64,000 bases of DNA. Origin: JAWPMT01 sp965229785 (lineage in GTDB: Bacteria > Bacteroidota > Bacteroidia > Cytophagales > Cyclobacteriaceae). Numbering within the stretch: the first letter of the stretch is position 1; every line of letters begins with the position of its first letter. The notes under the pieces were generated by a model, which saw only the letters and a list, made by a program, of their open reading frames with translations, did not search any database and was not told the origin of the DNA. Location: the NCBI GenBank assembly GCA_965229785.1, contig CBDDJS010000001.1, positions 1,302,001 through 1,366,000 on the forward strand. The letters run 5' to 3'. Shown here piece by piece: positions 20,001 to 27,144 of this stretch. The translations under genes were made by a program, and so were the position numbers.

Positions 20001-22274
20001 CCGTCCGTATTTACCGCCTACAATAACCTGACTATCGGAGGAACCACACAGGACACACATGACAAATCCCTGGGAGTTGGGCTGACCATATTTGGGAACC
20101 TGACCTTGGGAACTACGGACCTTGAGAACCCGAGTGACTTAAGCCTGGAATTGAGAGGAAGTTTTACCTCAAGTGGAGGTAATTTCAATGTGGCCAATGG
20201 AACCTTTGTCTTTTCCAATACGGCAACCGCAAACTTGCCAGGAAACCTGACATTTGGATCTGCCGGAAGTTTGACGCTGGACAATTTTGGTGAAAAAGAC
20301 CTGACAGGTGCTTTGGTGATAGAGAACCTAACCATCAACTCATCTTCTGGTACATTCGACGCAAATTCCAATACCATTTCGGTAACCGGAAACTGGGACA
20401 ATCAGGCGAGTTCAAATTTGCTGAGTAATCCAGGTACGATCACCTTCAATGGGGCTGATGCACAACAAATTGATGGGGACAATACTTTCTCGGCCGTAAA
20501 TATCAGTACTACTTCAACAGCGGTTACGGTGGGGTCCGGAACCCAAACCACAGGATCCGTGACCTTAGCAAGTGGCACTTCACTTAACCTGGGATCAAAT
20601 ACCCTGCGCATCGATGGTACGCTGGATGTCGATCAGGGAACCTTTACCGCGGGCTCCGGGACAGTTGTATTTACCAGTACGACAGATCCTGAAACACAAA
20701 CGGATGCGATTACCGTTGGGACATTAGGAATTGATAAAGGCGCCAGTACGAACACTTTTGATAACAGCTCCGGCAGCGTTTCATTCACAAATTTGTCTGT
20801 TTCCAGCGGGGAGTACATTGGACCTTCAGCGGATTTGGTACTTGCGGGAAGTTTGAATATTGCTTCTGGGGCCGTATTTGGAATTTCAGGTATTTCCACA
20901 ATGGACATCAATGGGAATTTCTCAGTGGCTACCACGTTGGATTTGTCAGGATTGACTTCCATGAACGTGGCCGGTAATTTCACGAATAATGGCACTTTCA
21001 CTCCTCCTCCCACGGTGACTTTGGACGGGGGTAGTGCACAAACGATAAGTGGATCTTCTACCACGGCCTTCAGTATCCTTGAGGTCAATAATACAGATGC
21101 CGGCTCCACGGATGTTACCGTAAACAGCAACGTCACTATTTCTAATTATCTGGATTTCCAGGATGGAATCGTAGTGCCAGGAACAGGTACCTTGACTTTC
21201 AACGATAATGCCATAGTGCGCTATGATGGTGTGGCGGAAACAACACCCGGGGGAGGATCTAACGATGGTAGCAGCTTTGTTGCGGGTCCGGTCACAAAAA
21301 TCGGAGATGATGATTTCGTATTTCCAATAGGGGACGGCAGTCGATATGCAAGATTGGGTATTCAACCCCAAACCGGCTCAGCTACCGATCAATATACGGG
21401 GCAATACCTGTTCTCTGCCAGCACGACGGCTTCAGGGACGAAGGCAGGAAACATTGTTCGTGTAAGTGGCCTTGAACACTGGGATTTGACCAGAGATAAT
21501 GGCTCTACGAGTGTCATTCCTACGTTGTTTTATGATGGTACGAGTCAGGTCAATGCGGCTTCAAGACTATTAGTGGCTCATTATACCGGAACGGAGTGGG
21601 AGGATTTAGGCAATGGCAGCTTTACTTCAGGTACCATCACGGCAGCTACGGCCATGACTACTTTCTCCGATCTTACCCTGGCGACTTCTGATGATGCTGT
21701 GAACCCACTGCCGGTGGAGATGCTTTATTTCGAGGCTTCCATCCAAGACAGGGATGTTCAGCTGGAGTGGGCGACAGCCAAAGAAGTCAATAATGATTTC
21801 TTCGAGGTTCAACGTTCATTTGATGGCATTTCCTACGAGATAATTGGTCTGGTATCAGGAGCGGGGAGTACTTCGGAGACTCAGCTATACCTGTTTGAGG
21901 ATCATAAAGCAGTACCTGGTTTACAGTATTATCGTTTGCGACAAGTAGATTTTGATGGTGCCTTTGAATACTCTGATATTGTTGTAGTTGAGTATGCACC
22001 AAATGGCAATTTGTTCAAAGCTGGTTTGTTTCCCAATCCTATGATCGAAAAGGAATTGACCATCGACATACAGACGCATGATTTCACTGCACCGGTGAAT
22101 GTCAGTGTGTTGGACCTTGGAGGCCGCATATTGATGAGTGAGACTTATGAAATCAGTACATCAGGTAATCAGGTTTTGTTAGATGTGAGTAATTTAAAGT
22201 CGGGAACTTACCTGATCCGTATTCGTCAACGTGATCAGGTCATCATTGCCAGGCGCGCAGTGATGTCGAGGTAA
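11019..22274 (+). CDS. Giant secreted repetitive surface protein with type IX secretion sorting domain
   Basis: 3751 residues from TTG at 11019, chosen because it gives a perfect signal peptide (MKTLDTIITLVALLATTALHS). The body is Gly/Ser/Thr/Asn-rich with countless short 'GGTVN/GTLTID/NGTL' beta rungs, as in parallel beta-helix adhesins. Four super-modules are visible, each opening with a W-N-D/W-x-x-x-x-W motif (residues about 34, 1290, 2207 and 2877) and closing with a block containing FPIG (about 1147, 2064, 2721 and 3434). A fibronectin-like PLPVEMLYFEAS...LEWATAKE segment (about 3565-3660) precedes the T9SS type A sorting domain (FPNPMIEKELTIDI... to the end, last about 80 residues). 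It should be carried through the outer membrane and anchored at the surface. Adhesion or matrix function is inference. Confidence 0.93.
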   Translation: MKTLDTIITLVALLATTALHSQTLSSNGTGGGDWNDPNTWDGVNTPGSTNDVQILAGDEVVFNIDATIASLDIANGGALIIPFTDNTYTGTYDLDITGTVTVAAGGFWEVLEGGETSSLGNTLVGANANRNHTVDFEGDITNNGTISLGATATNGSNFNTDFQTNSIVISGSGTSTFYNAEVIAGSITLTYTGTGTLNFENQFDLQDNSSMTVNTNTGTVNFGSSTTDAGNALELEGNNTTFTLTDGTVNVDTNNGTAGQRVLQVDGTGVVLNVDGGILNIGDLTTAGEGTIRITNVSTDFDFNLTGGTVNIADNIDFQSATAYMDLGISGGAMRVGTQDLGGEGNSELLNGVFTMTGGILEFGENFDVDVLPALSGGASFSVSTNAGSGTDFNVSFGAWNLTTDFTFVADGGLDIASGSSVTVPTGVTLAIESESTSTPGEALDVIGTLTIDGGTVNVAQSVTSSVTADIAVISDGGQIVINDGSLNIANGLTDASQLDNNDHLLQIEGNGSVTVGDASGGVGSAALTMGTSVASQASPVNENFLQFPGDDSRMTINSDGIATIGNNNMGSVSLAADDTADGEEFFVTVQGGTLDIHGLMTISSGAGFLMTSGTTNIGVESSSGVNDIAMDANPTQPAVFEMTGGTLNLGDGSMSWIVGNENNNPAFNTGATGYQEIEISGGTANINGRFRLREQNARFIVGGGATINFNPQSNASLDPNLNVLDLESGIVQMGTGNINFINPHAATGTGEVVFIRGVGSTGNAITSSETADVAVDFSNITWTLGDGTSSNSSADGFDLYLETGHTAYGNIVVNNPSGTGRAASFVNTTSTYTFNNITVTAGVFDIGDNTIQQSGSNTLLVDTNGILRLNTDFPNTYSTITLNSGSVVEYNGAATITTGEPLGSVDFSQLIISGGGTVNLTSAVGLADTVFLTNGTLAAGTNLTLSADAVVSVSSGSLTGTLQGSNAYGIQYEGNSRSIDPGADAEWTGAGSKSLFVDLTAGQTLTVSNTAMALNALSINSGTLTDASLAHTISGNLTVTDSYTGTGSLTLTGGSAAHTLASGSGTMNISNLIMNDANGASGNVGVTISGSLTLTNGIIDIGSGAFTLSSGATITGGSATTFVAFDGASSSGGMVQTFTSNTDSKTFPIGTNTDYTPFTMSLNSASSFGALTVLPVTGASQFTLDGSNTLDIDYYWLVNDGNNFVDVNADFSYTYAESDVRGAEGNYIAARYDVSNPDWTTSDETTDGSDGVTSNVVTLNGVEFSDGHFTAGEEDEFSGVITTFYLISGVSDHDWDNGAHWTNTDGGSTAINRTPGTNSPVVIGGDDITINSNGQNAGSLTIESDGIVIIGENSGTPTTGHTLGTVSGTGTLRITSGDSDSPTFPNENGADWSNFLSSSGGTVEYTGDGGYSVPTNGGTYHNIIFTSASGSNTKTLPDEDWAVSGDFTISGGFGTTVALSDATNGNVAITGNVSVASGDVLSFGSTNNRTVTIAGNVSVAGTMNVANSGTASHNLTIGGSLTSTGTFDMNTGGSTVATTFNSSSSTTITGAGSVDFDRLIVNVGSSAATSLTINVTTFSVTDQGEDNSQSSIEFQNGELIVSTGGTVVLSNNGDVSIPSTAALTLNSGSPTFSLETTNAGNLVLNGGLTVNSGILSVGNVTDQTTDNSIRYEGTGGSITVNGATLNVGGAIRPNVTDASAALAFSLTNDGIVSLARNTSTNNDQVNSDLQRSLGDFVLDNAASSFTMSGTNSILEIVRAETNDGKALSITSAVTNYAVTGGTVKVLQNSHDAFSANSTSTNNDVTVYSSIPLYNLEIGDGDYEGDFGGPDSGDATELDLQVSNNLTVNINDATSGNGNLDFHRVDQGTGSNNDEWNIIVGGNFTLTDGTVSIPSNGDGGTLTFNGSGTQVFTSNGQIFGDVVLNSTGTLQLADALTIYGDWTHTQGTLDQNGQGITMTTPVGLQTSSINGDPTFDALTLSNTSGVTQASGTTTISSSGVLTLSDNVIFDLGDNGLIVANQATPFAGISIPGGADNTNMIRVSGSDAGVGVTLTYPDATTSGFLFPIGATINATDYYLPAQVNLTAGGGAGATTKMVLISSQHPQVTASQNALNLYWSTTPTGFNGSQTATHTYTYGAVNSDLVEGADDTNFLDAVNAGSPTFNWTEGSTTNVASQVITFTDPGSDNIAGDFTAGVDGAFNAVTVFYTIRDGDWNNTATTTTPWTNDECAAGVRNEVTGVEPSTGDPVVICAGNTVTITTATGLASSGVEINGTLNSQIDDISTLNDISGTGTLAFDHTTAITPTFATLASSFLAGGTLDFGGTMAYNLPANTNYHNLTFTNSAGLTLANNVSVTGNVDLSSGSLTLNTFTISDGDGNGTFTVGANASLTVDDSNNFPSGFNTYSFDASSTVIYSENQEGQTIQGGITYGNLNLTRTGGDPATKTLNGNIVIAGDLDIGRRSELAASTFDIEIQGNWTMTTQNNTNFDPGTGTVTFSGSGNQTVSFSNGAESEAFYNLTLNKSGGTLTFPADVNDVTVQNDLTITNGTLQMDDVELIVTGAATTASGTSLTSNTTIDFNGDLTNAGTITVPNTITLAGNFSNTGTYTSTSNTLTLDNVTTAQSLTGATTFNNLNIAKASGVDVTFNNAMTIDGALSLANEGNIILSSGDLTIADGASITGNAGGTSVGDFSVSRMIRTDGSGSAPALVKNADDSDVDWDLVFPIGVLDGGVEKYTPVTVAGTTDQIASTGTLSVRSVNGVATDQSISSSASTLNRHYDLDITGISGAVTFDLIFQYDDGDVQGSESDYNSAYSERGVDDGWNQPVASVTNVNAGNNQFGASATLNGTIDFSAAINTEWIAGNNDLLFPRYFTRAGGGVDCALGCDWNDGTNWTLDDGGTTSAGSVPGANNAVTISSGHTMTMDNNTNSAQSVTLDGTLDIAATTGHSLGEITGTGTLEIDASGLDTYVDTGSGSTFFGQNGGTVSYLGDAAYTLPSVFTAYNNLTIGGTTQDTHDKSLGVGLTIFGNLTLGTTDLENPSDLSLELRGSFTSSGGNFNVANGTFVFSNTATANLPGNLTFGSAGSLTLDNFGEKDLTGALVIENLTINSSSGTFDANSNTISVTGNWDNQASSNLLSNPGTITFNGADAQQIDGDNTFSAVNISTTSTAVTVGSGTQTTGSVTLASGTSLNLGSNTLRIDGTLDVDQGTFTAGSGTVVFTSTTDPETQTDAITVGTLGIDKGASTNTFDNSSGSVSFTNLSVSSGEYIGPSADLVLAGSLNIASGAVFGISGISTMDINGNFSVATTLDLSGLTSMNVAGNFTNNGTFTPPPTVTLDGGSAQTISGSSTTAFSILEVNNTDAGSTDVTVNSNVTISNYLDFQDGIVVPGTGTLTFNDNAIVRYDGVAETTPGGGSNDGSSFVAGPVTKIGDDDFVFPIGDGSRYARLGIQPQTGSATDQYTGQYLFSASTTASGTKAGNIVRVSGLEHWDLTRDNGSTSVIPTLFYDGTSQVNAASRLLVAHYTGTEWEDLGNGSFTSGTITAATAMTTFSDLTLATSDDAVNPLPVEMLYFEASIQDRDVQLEWATAKEVNNDFFEVQRSFDGISYEIIGLVSGAGSTSETQLYLFEDHKAVPGLQYYRLRQVDFDGAFEYSDIVVVEYAPNGNLFKAGLFPNPMIEKELTIDIQTHDFTAPVNVSVLDLGGRILMSETYEISTSGNQVLLDVSNLKSGTYLIRIRQRDQVIIARRAVMSR

Positions 22275-22304
22275 CCTTGTTCTACCAAACCGAACAGACT
22301 CATA

Positions 22305-23582
22305 TTGAAAATTGTACAGAAATCATTACTGGCCATTTCTCTTCTTTTAATAGTCATTGGAAGTTTTGATCTGGTGGAGTCCTATACTGGAATAGCTCTT
22401 ATTTCAGGGTTGCTTCTACTTTCCATAGGGATCCGGGTAAGTGAATACATGAAAGGATTTACTTATACGGTCTTAATCCTGGCTTCAGTAAGCATGGCAA
22501 TGTTTTACCCACAATACTTTATTAAAGTGGGTTCATTTGAATTGAAAGGTTTGATCATTCCCCTTTTGCAGATCATTATGTTTGGTATGGGTTCACAAAT
22601 GAGCCTGAAAGATTTCAGAGGGGTTATCATGGCACCAAAAGCCGTACTGATTGGTGTCCTTTGTCAATTCACCATCATGCCATTGGTGGCTTTGTTGTTG
22701 ATTACTGTATTTAGTTTTCCTCCTGAAATAGCCGCGGGTATCGTATTGGTCGGAACAAGCCCCAGTGGCCTGGCATCAAACGTGATGTCGTTCCTCTCTA
22801 AAGCCAATGTAGCACTTAGTGTAACTCTGACAGCTGTTGCCACGGTTTTGGCCCCTTTACTTACCCCATTACTCATGCAGGTCATCGCAGGAGAATTGGT
22901 ACCTGTGGATTTTTGGAACATGATGTTGGGGATCATGAACATGGTCATTTTGCCTATTCTCGCAGGACTGACTTTCAACCTGTTTGCCTTTAGCGATACA
23001 GCTACTAAAAGTCGATTCCTACAACTCAGCGCTTTTTCCCTGATCATCTTACTGAAAAGCGTAATTGGTTTCATTACTCAGGATACAGTCTTCACTCAGT
23101 TGGTGTTGGGAATGGCCATAGACGTCTGTTGGTTTCTTGTCATTCCATTGATCAGTGGTTTACTGTTTTTGAAGCTCTTTGGGAAAAACCGTGAGTTGAT
23201 GGAACAAATATTGAGTCTTGTTTCGATGATCGCTATTGGATTGATCATCACGGTTATCACCGCTGCAGGAAGAGATAATTTAATTGAAATTGGTCTGTTG
23301 TTAATTCTTGCTTGTGTGCTGCATAACCTGATGGGATATGGTTTAGGATATGGGGTTTGTAAGTTTTTGGGTGTGGATGACAGGTCTTGTCGTACTATCG
23401 CATTTGAAGTGGGCATGCAGAATTCCGGATTAGCCTCAGGTATCGCCTTACAAATGGGTAAAGTCGCGACAATAGGTTTGGCACCTTCTGTATTTGGTCC
23501 TTTGATGAACATTACCGGCTCTTCATTGGCCACCTGGTGGAGAGGAAGGCCTGTCGGACAAGCAACAGACCCTCAATCATAA
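22305..23582 (+). CDS. Bile acid:sodium symporter (BASS) family transporter
   Basis: 425 residues from TTG at 22305 (MKIVQKSLLAISLLL), only 30 nt after the giant gene, so it may be read from the same transcript. About ten membrane helices. The core BASS signatures are there: MFGMGSQMSLKDF (about 93-105), GTSPSGLASNVMSFLSKANVALSVTLT in the middle, and a second inverted repeat with AFEVGMQNSGLASGIAL (about 370). This family moves sterols, pantoate, keto acids or sulfur compounds with sodium; the substrate cannot be read here. An extra pair of helices at the N-terminus makes it longer than the roughly 320-residue usual length. Confidence 0.85.
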   Translation: MKIVQKSLLAISLLLIVIGSFDLVESYTGIALISGLLLLSIGIRVSEYMKGFTYTVLILASVSMAMFYPQYFIKVGSFELKGLIIPLLQIIMFGMGSQMSLKDFRGVIMAPKAVLIGVLCQFTIMPLVALLLITVFSFPPEIAAGIVLVGTSPSGLASNVMSFLSKANVALSVTLTAVATVLAPLLTPLLMQVIAGELVPVDFWNMMLGIMNMVILPILAGLTFNLFAFSDTATKSRFLQLSAFSLIILLKSVIGFITQDTVFTQLVLGMAIDVCWFLVIPLISGLLFLKLFGKNRELMEQILSLVSMIAIGLIITVITAAGRDNLIEIGLLLILACVLHNLMGYGLGYGVCKFLGVDDRSCRTIAFEVGMQNSGLASGIALQMGKVATIGLAPSVFGPLMNITGSSLATWWRGRPVGQATDPQS

Positions 23583-23597
23583 TCCAAAGTTTACCTT

Positions 23598-26219
23598 TTA
23601 CTCACTTCTGAGAATGGTAGCGGGATTAACCTTCGCCACGCGCAGCAGCTTCTGACTGATGACAAGTAAAGTGCTAATGACAATGAACACTACAGGAATT
23701 AGAACCGATAGTAGTCCGGTTTCAATCCGGTAAGCAAATAATTCTAACCATTTATTCATGATATAGAGGCCAATGGGAAGTGCGACCACCGAAGCAATAA
23801 GAACCAGAAAGATGAACCTTGAAGCCATTTGCACATACAACATGCCAACCTGAGCACCCAATACCTTTTTGATACTGATGGACTTTATGTTTTGCTGAAC
23901 TGAAAAGGAAGTCAAAGCGAAGATTCCCATAAAACACAGGACCAGAGCGATGACTGTAAATATCAAAATGATCTGTCCAAACTTCTCGTCACTGGCGTAC
24001 TTAGATTGTAGCTGTTGGTCCAGAAAGCTGAATTCGAAAGGCAATTGAGGAAATAATTTATTCCATTCGTTTTCAAGGGCCTTTACAATTTCCAACGGGC
24101 TGGCATTTGATGTGGTCACAATCAGTGAGCTGGATTCCCTTCCGGGGCGCATGGCAAAAAGATAGGGTTCGATGGCTCGGTGAAGTGAATGCGCATGGAA
24201 ATCACGGACAATACCAATCACACGATAACCAATGGTGCCTTCCCCTTCGGAGGTATAGATCTCTCGATTCAGGATCTCTTCATTGGTCATCCCCAGGGAC
24301 CGGACAGCTGTTTCATTGAGTAGGACCGAAGAATCATTTTTTGCAAATCCTTTGTCAAAAGTACGACCGGCGATCAATTCGATTCCCAGGGTTTCGATGA
24401 GACCAAAATCTACATCGTTCTGTCGGATGATCACACTTTCACCTTCGCGTGAAGGACTGGCCCAGAAGTTATTGTCGCTAAGTACAAATTCTGCTGGTGT
24501 ATAACTTGTTCCCGCTACCCGACGAACAGCTGGAATTGAAGAAAAAGCCTGTTTAACCGTTTCCATATCCTTGATCGCTTCTTGTGATTGTAAAGGGACC
24601 ACTAATTGATTTTCAATATTGAAACCCAAAGGTTTGGATTTGATGTATTGCAGCTGGTTGAGGGTCGTGAAGGCGCCAATAATGAAGAGGATACCAATGA
24701 TAAATTGAAAGACCACCAGACCTTTTCTGATCAGGAAAGACCCTGTACTGCCACGTGAGCCATTTCCAAGTACTGATTGTAACTGTAGTTTCGATAAGAA
24801 AAAGGCTGGATAACTTCCGGCGAGAAGGCTTGTGGCTAAAGCAATGCCAATAAGTACAGGTAAATGTGAAATAATTACATTTATGGTTACTGATTTTCCT
24901 GTGAGGGTCATATAACCGGGAGCCATCAGTGCGATCAATAATGCGGAGACCACCATGGCCAGCATACTCATGATCATGGCCTCTCCCAAAAATTGAATGA
25001 TGATCATCTTGCGATAGGCACCGAATGTTTTTCGTAAACCGATTTCCTTGGCCCTTTTAGTGGCCTGCGCGGTAGCCAGGTTAGCAAAATTCACACAGGC
25101 TATGATAAGGATAAGGAGGGCAATGGTCGCGAGAATGTATAAATAGCGTGCGTCTCCACCAAGGCTATCATCACCTCGGCCTTCGGCATGTAAATAGATT
25201 TTGGTGATTGGCAGAAAGCTGTGGGTATGCTTGGGATCTTCGACATAATTGGCCAAAAAATCGGGTATTTTCTCCTGTAAGGCAGATGCTTCAATGGCCT
25301 GGTTCGTTTTGATATAGGTGAAGAGAAAATTGTTCCCCGCCATCTGATCACTTCCCATCACAAATTTTCCGATGGCTCCGCTGTTCATGGAACAGATGAA
25401 GGTCGGATTAAGGTGGGAATAAACCCCCTGATCTTCGAAGACTCCAGTTATGTTGTAATCATGTTGACCATAATCATTGATGATGGTGATGGTCTTTCCT
25501 GTTACTGCTAAAGAACCGAAGAATTTGATGGCCAGGGTTCGGGAAAGCACGATGCTTTGAGGTTCATCCAGCGCCGTTTCAGGATTTCCTTCAAGCAGTT
25601 GGTAGGTGAGGATATCAAAAAAGTTCGGACCAGCAAAATAGCCCCCTTTTTCCATGAAAGTCCGACTATCAATTTTTAGAATGTTCTTCTTAATACCCAG
25701 AAATCCTGCTACACGAACAGCTTGTTCAATTTCCGGAAGGTCCGCAGCCAATCTTTTGGCTAAGCCAGGAGGGGAGGTGGCCATGGTGATCCATTCACCA
25801 TTCACGGTACCCTCGGTAGAAACCCTGAAGATCTTCTCGGCATCCTGATGATGCTGATCATATGCCAATTCGTTTTCGATGAAGATCCATATGAAGAAAA
25901 GACTTACAATGCCAACGGACAAACCAATGATATTGACCAGCGCATAAGTATGTTGTCGCTTTAAATTACGGAGCGTGATTTTTAAATAATTTTTGAACAT
26001 GGATAAAGTGTTTGAGTATTTGACCGGAATAAATTTGAGTTGAATAATGGCTGGTCGAAAGAGCAGTATCACCTCCCATAGAAAAAGCCAGTTAGCTTTC
26101 CATTCCGGGTGCTGTGCCAGATGCTTTTCATGATTTTCCTGTAGATCGCCTCTGATAAACAGATAGAGGTCTTCCCGGCAAAACCATTGCAACATTCGAT
26201 CCGCCAGTTGCTTAATCAT
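23598..26219 (-). CDS. FtsX/MacB-like orphan permease with N-terminal prefix (PadR cassette 1)
   Basis: 873 residues. The first about 80 residues form a cytoplasmic prefix (DLYLFIRGDLQENHEKH, then a short hydrophobic segment) before the standard MFKNYLKITLRNLKRQ permease opening. Then come a MacB-PCD-like periplasmic domain, an FtsX core with KEIGLRKTFGAYRK, a second periplasmic domain and a second core with KSISIKKVLGAQ, ending NPATILRSE. It has two FtsX domains and no adjacent ATPase, matching the duplicated orphan permease layout. The start overlaps the PadR gene end by 8 bp, so the two are translationally coupled. Substrate unknown; peptide or drug efflux is often guessed for this group but not shown here. 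Confidence 0.88.
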   Translation of the reverse strand: MIKQLADRMLQWFCREDLYLFIRGDLQENHEKHLAQHPEWKANWLFLWEVILLFRPAIIQLKFIPVKYSNTLSMFKNYLKITLRNLKRQHTYALVNIIGLSVGIVSLFFIWIFIENELAYDQHHQDAEKIFRVSTEGTVNGEWITMATSPPGLAKRLAADLPEIEQAVRVAGFLGIKKNILKIDSRTFMEKGGYFAGPNFFDILTYQLLEGNPETALDEPQSIVLSRTLAIKFFGSLAVTGKTITIINDYGQHDYNITGVFEDQGVYSHLNPTFICSMNSGAIGKFVMGSDQMAGNNFLFTYIKTNQAIEASALQEKIPDFLANYVEDPKHTHSFLPITKIYLHAEGRGDDSLGGDARYLYILATIALLILIIACVNFANLATAQATKRAKEIGLRKTFGAYRKMIIIQFLGEAMIMSMLAMVVSALLIALMAPGYMTLTGKSVTINVIISHLPVLIGIALATSLLAGSYPAFFLSKLQLQSVLGNGSRGSTGSFLIRKGLVVFQFIIGILFIIGAFTTLNQLQYIKSKPLGFNIENQLVVPLQSQEAIKDMETVKQAFSSIPAVRRVAGTSYTPAEFVLSDNNFWASPSREGESVIIRQNDVDFGLIETLGIELIAGRTFDKGFAKNDSSVLLNETAVRSLGMTNEEILNREIYTSEGEGTIGYRVIGIVRDFHAHSLHRAIEPYLFAMRPGRESSSLIVTTSNASPLEIVKALENEWNKLFPQLPFEFSFLDQQLQSKYASDEKFGQIILIFTVIALVLCFMGIFALTSFSVQQNIKSISIKKVLGAQVGMLYVQMASRFIFLVLIASVVALPIGLYIMNKWLELFAYRIETGLLSVLIPVVFIVISTLLVISQKLLRVAKVNPATILRSE

Positions 26220-26550
26220 AATTGAGTAATTGTGTCTTATTAGGAATGGCGTTCCAGAGTTCTAACCGCACATTTTTGTTGTAATCCAGCGCCCTCATGC
26301 CATGTGAGGTGATCTGGAAATACATCTTGGGTCGGCCACCACGTGCTGTACTTCCTTCACCTTTTCGACTGGTCAAATAGCCTTTGTCCTGCATCCGGAT
26401 TAGAGCGGTTTGCAAAGCGCCTATGCTGACTTTTCGACCAAGTCTTTCTGAAATTTCTTCCTTTATGCTAAAGCCATATGCTTCCTGGTCCAGGACAGCC
26501 ACAGTGAGAAGAACGATTTCTTCGAATTCACCCAAAGGGTACTTTTTCAT
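26212..26550 (-). CDS. PadR-family repressor of the orphan-permease cassette
   Basis: 112 residues. Typical short PadR: LGEFEEIVLLTVAVLDQEAYGFSI (first helices), KVSIGALQTALIRMQDKGYLTSR (winged-helix recognition), GRPKMYFQITSHGMRAL (wing and last helix). It precedes and overlaps the permease gene. Two perfect 16-bp palindromes sit directly upstream of its start, so autorepression is very likely. The inducing signal is unknown. Confidence 0.88.
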   Translation of the reverse strand: MKKYPLGEFEEIVLLTVAVLDQEAYGFSIKEEISERLGRKVSIGALQTALIRMQDKGYLTSRKGEGSTARGGRPKMYFQITSHGMRALDYNKNVRLELWNAIPNKTQLLNYD

Positions 26551-26557
26551 AAGTAAA

Positions 26558-26573
26558 TTCCTATTTGTAGGAA
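26558..26573. promoter_or_regulatory. PadR operator 1
   Basis: TTCCTATTTGTAGGAA, an inverted repeat TTCCTA-N4-TAGGAA, ends 8 bp upstream of the padR start codon. Preceded by agtaaa, as is the second copy 43 bp away. Binding by the PadR protein is inferred from position and symmetry. Confidence 0.75.
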
Positions 26574-26600
26574 AACTAAGTTAAACAAGATTTTAGTAAA

Positions 26601-26616
26601 TTCCTATTTGTAGGAA
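26601..26616. promoter_or_regulatory. PadR operator 2
   Basis: Identical TTCCTATTTGTAGGAA with the same upstream agtaaa. The 43-bp centre-to-centre distance is about four helical turns, which would place two dimers on one face of the DNA. The promoter probably lies between the two sites. Confidence 0.75.
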
Positions 26617-26745
26617 TACCTCCTTTGATGATTAAGGTTACATTCGGTGAATCAGAATTGGAAAATCGAATGGTGCGGACTTGTTTGACTGGCCCCAGTC
26701 GATAGTTTGCTGTTTTAGTTGATTTTGAAGAAGTAGGCTGAAACT

Positions 26746-27144
26746 TTAGGGTCTCACCTTCACATCTCTAAACTCGTCGATTGCCTGCTGTATTTGCTCA
26801 GGTTTGAAGGGCTTTGTAAAGAACTTGTGAACTACCTGTTCTTTTAGTGCATCTTCTATTTCATGATTGAAGCCGTATCCGGTAAGAATAAAATAGCCTA
26901 CTTTCTCATACGATTTCCTGGCTTCTTTGATGAAGTTTACGCCATTCATTTCTGGCATATTCATATCACTGATTACCACAATGATGTCATGGTATGCTTC
27001 CTTTAGTTTCTCGAGACCTTCCTTGCCGGAAGTGGCTGTCAGAACCTGATATTTTTTCTTGAATGCCGCTTCGAAAATAAACAAGTTCATTTCCTCGTCA
27101 TCCACGTATAAAATGGTTATTTCTTCGGCTGTACTCATAGTCAT
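26746..27144 (-). CDS. Single-domain response regulator (receiver only)
   Basis: 132 residues, a lone CheY-like receiver: acidic pocket VDDEE (about 15-19), phospho-acceptor Asp in VVISDMNMPEMNG (about 60), switch Thr in FILTGYG, and Lys in FFTKPFKPEQ. There is no output domain, so it likely acts by protein contacts or phosphotransfer. Its start overlaps the end of the kinase gene by 4 bp (ATGA), so the pair is translationally coupled. Confidence 0.88.
   Translation of the reverse strand: MTMSTAEEITILYVDDEEMNLFIFEAAFKKKYQVLTATSGKEGLEKLKEAYHDIIVVISDMNMPEMNGVNFIKEARKSYEKVGYFILTGYGFNHEIEDALKEQVVHKFFTKPFKPEQIQQAIDEFRDVKVRP

Noticed and set aside
11700..21800. Many long antisense frames inside the giant gene
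   Set aside because: Their low-complexity Pro/Ser/Val-rich translations mirror the repetitive Gly/Thr/Asn coding sequence on the plus strand; no start signals or family motifs.
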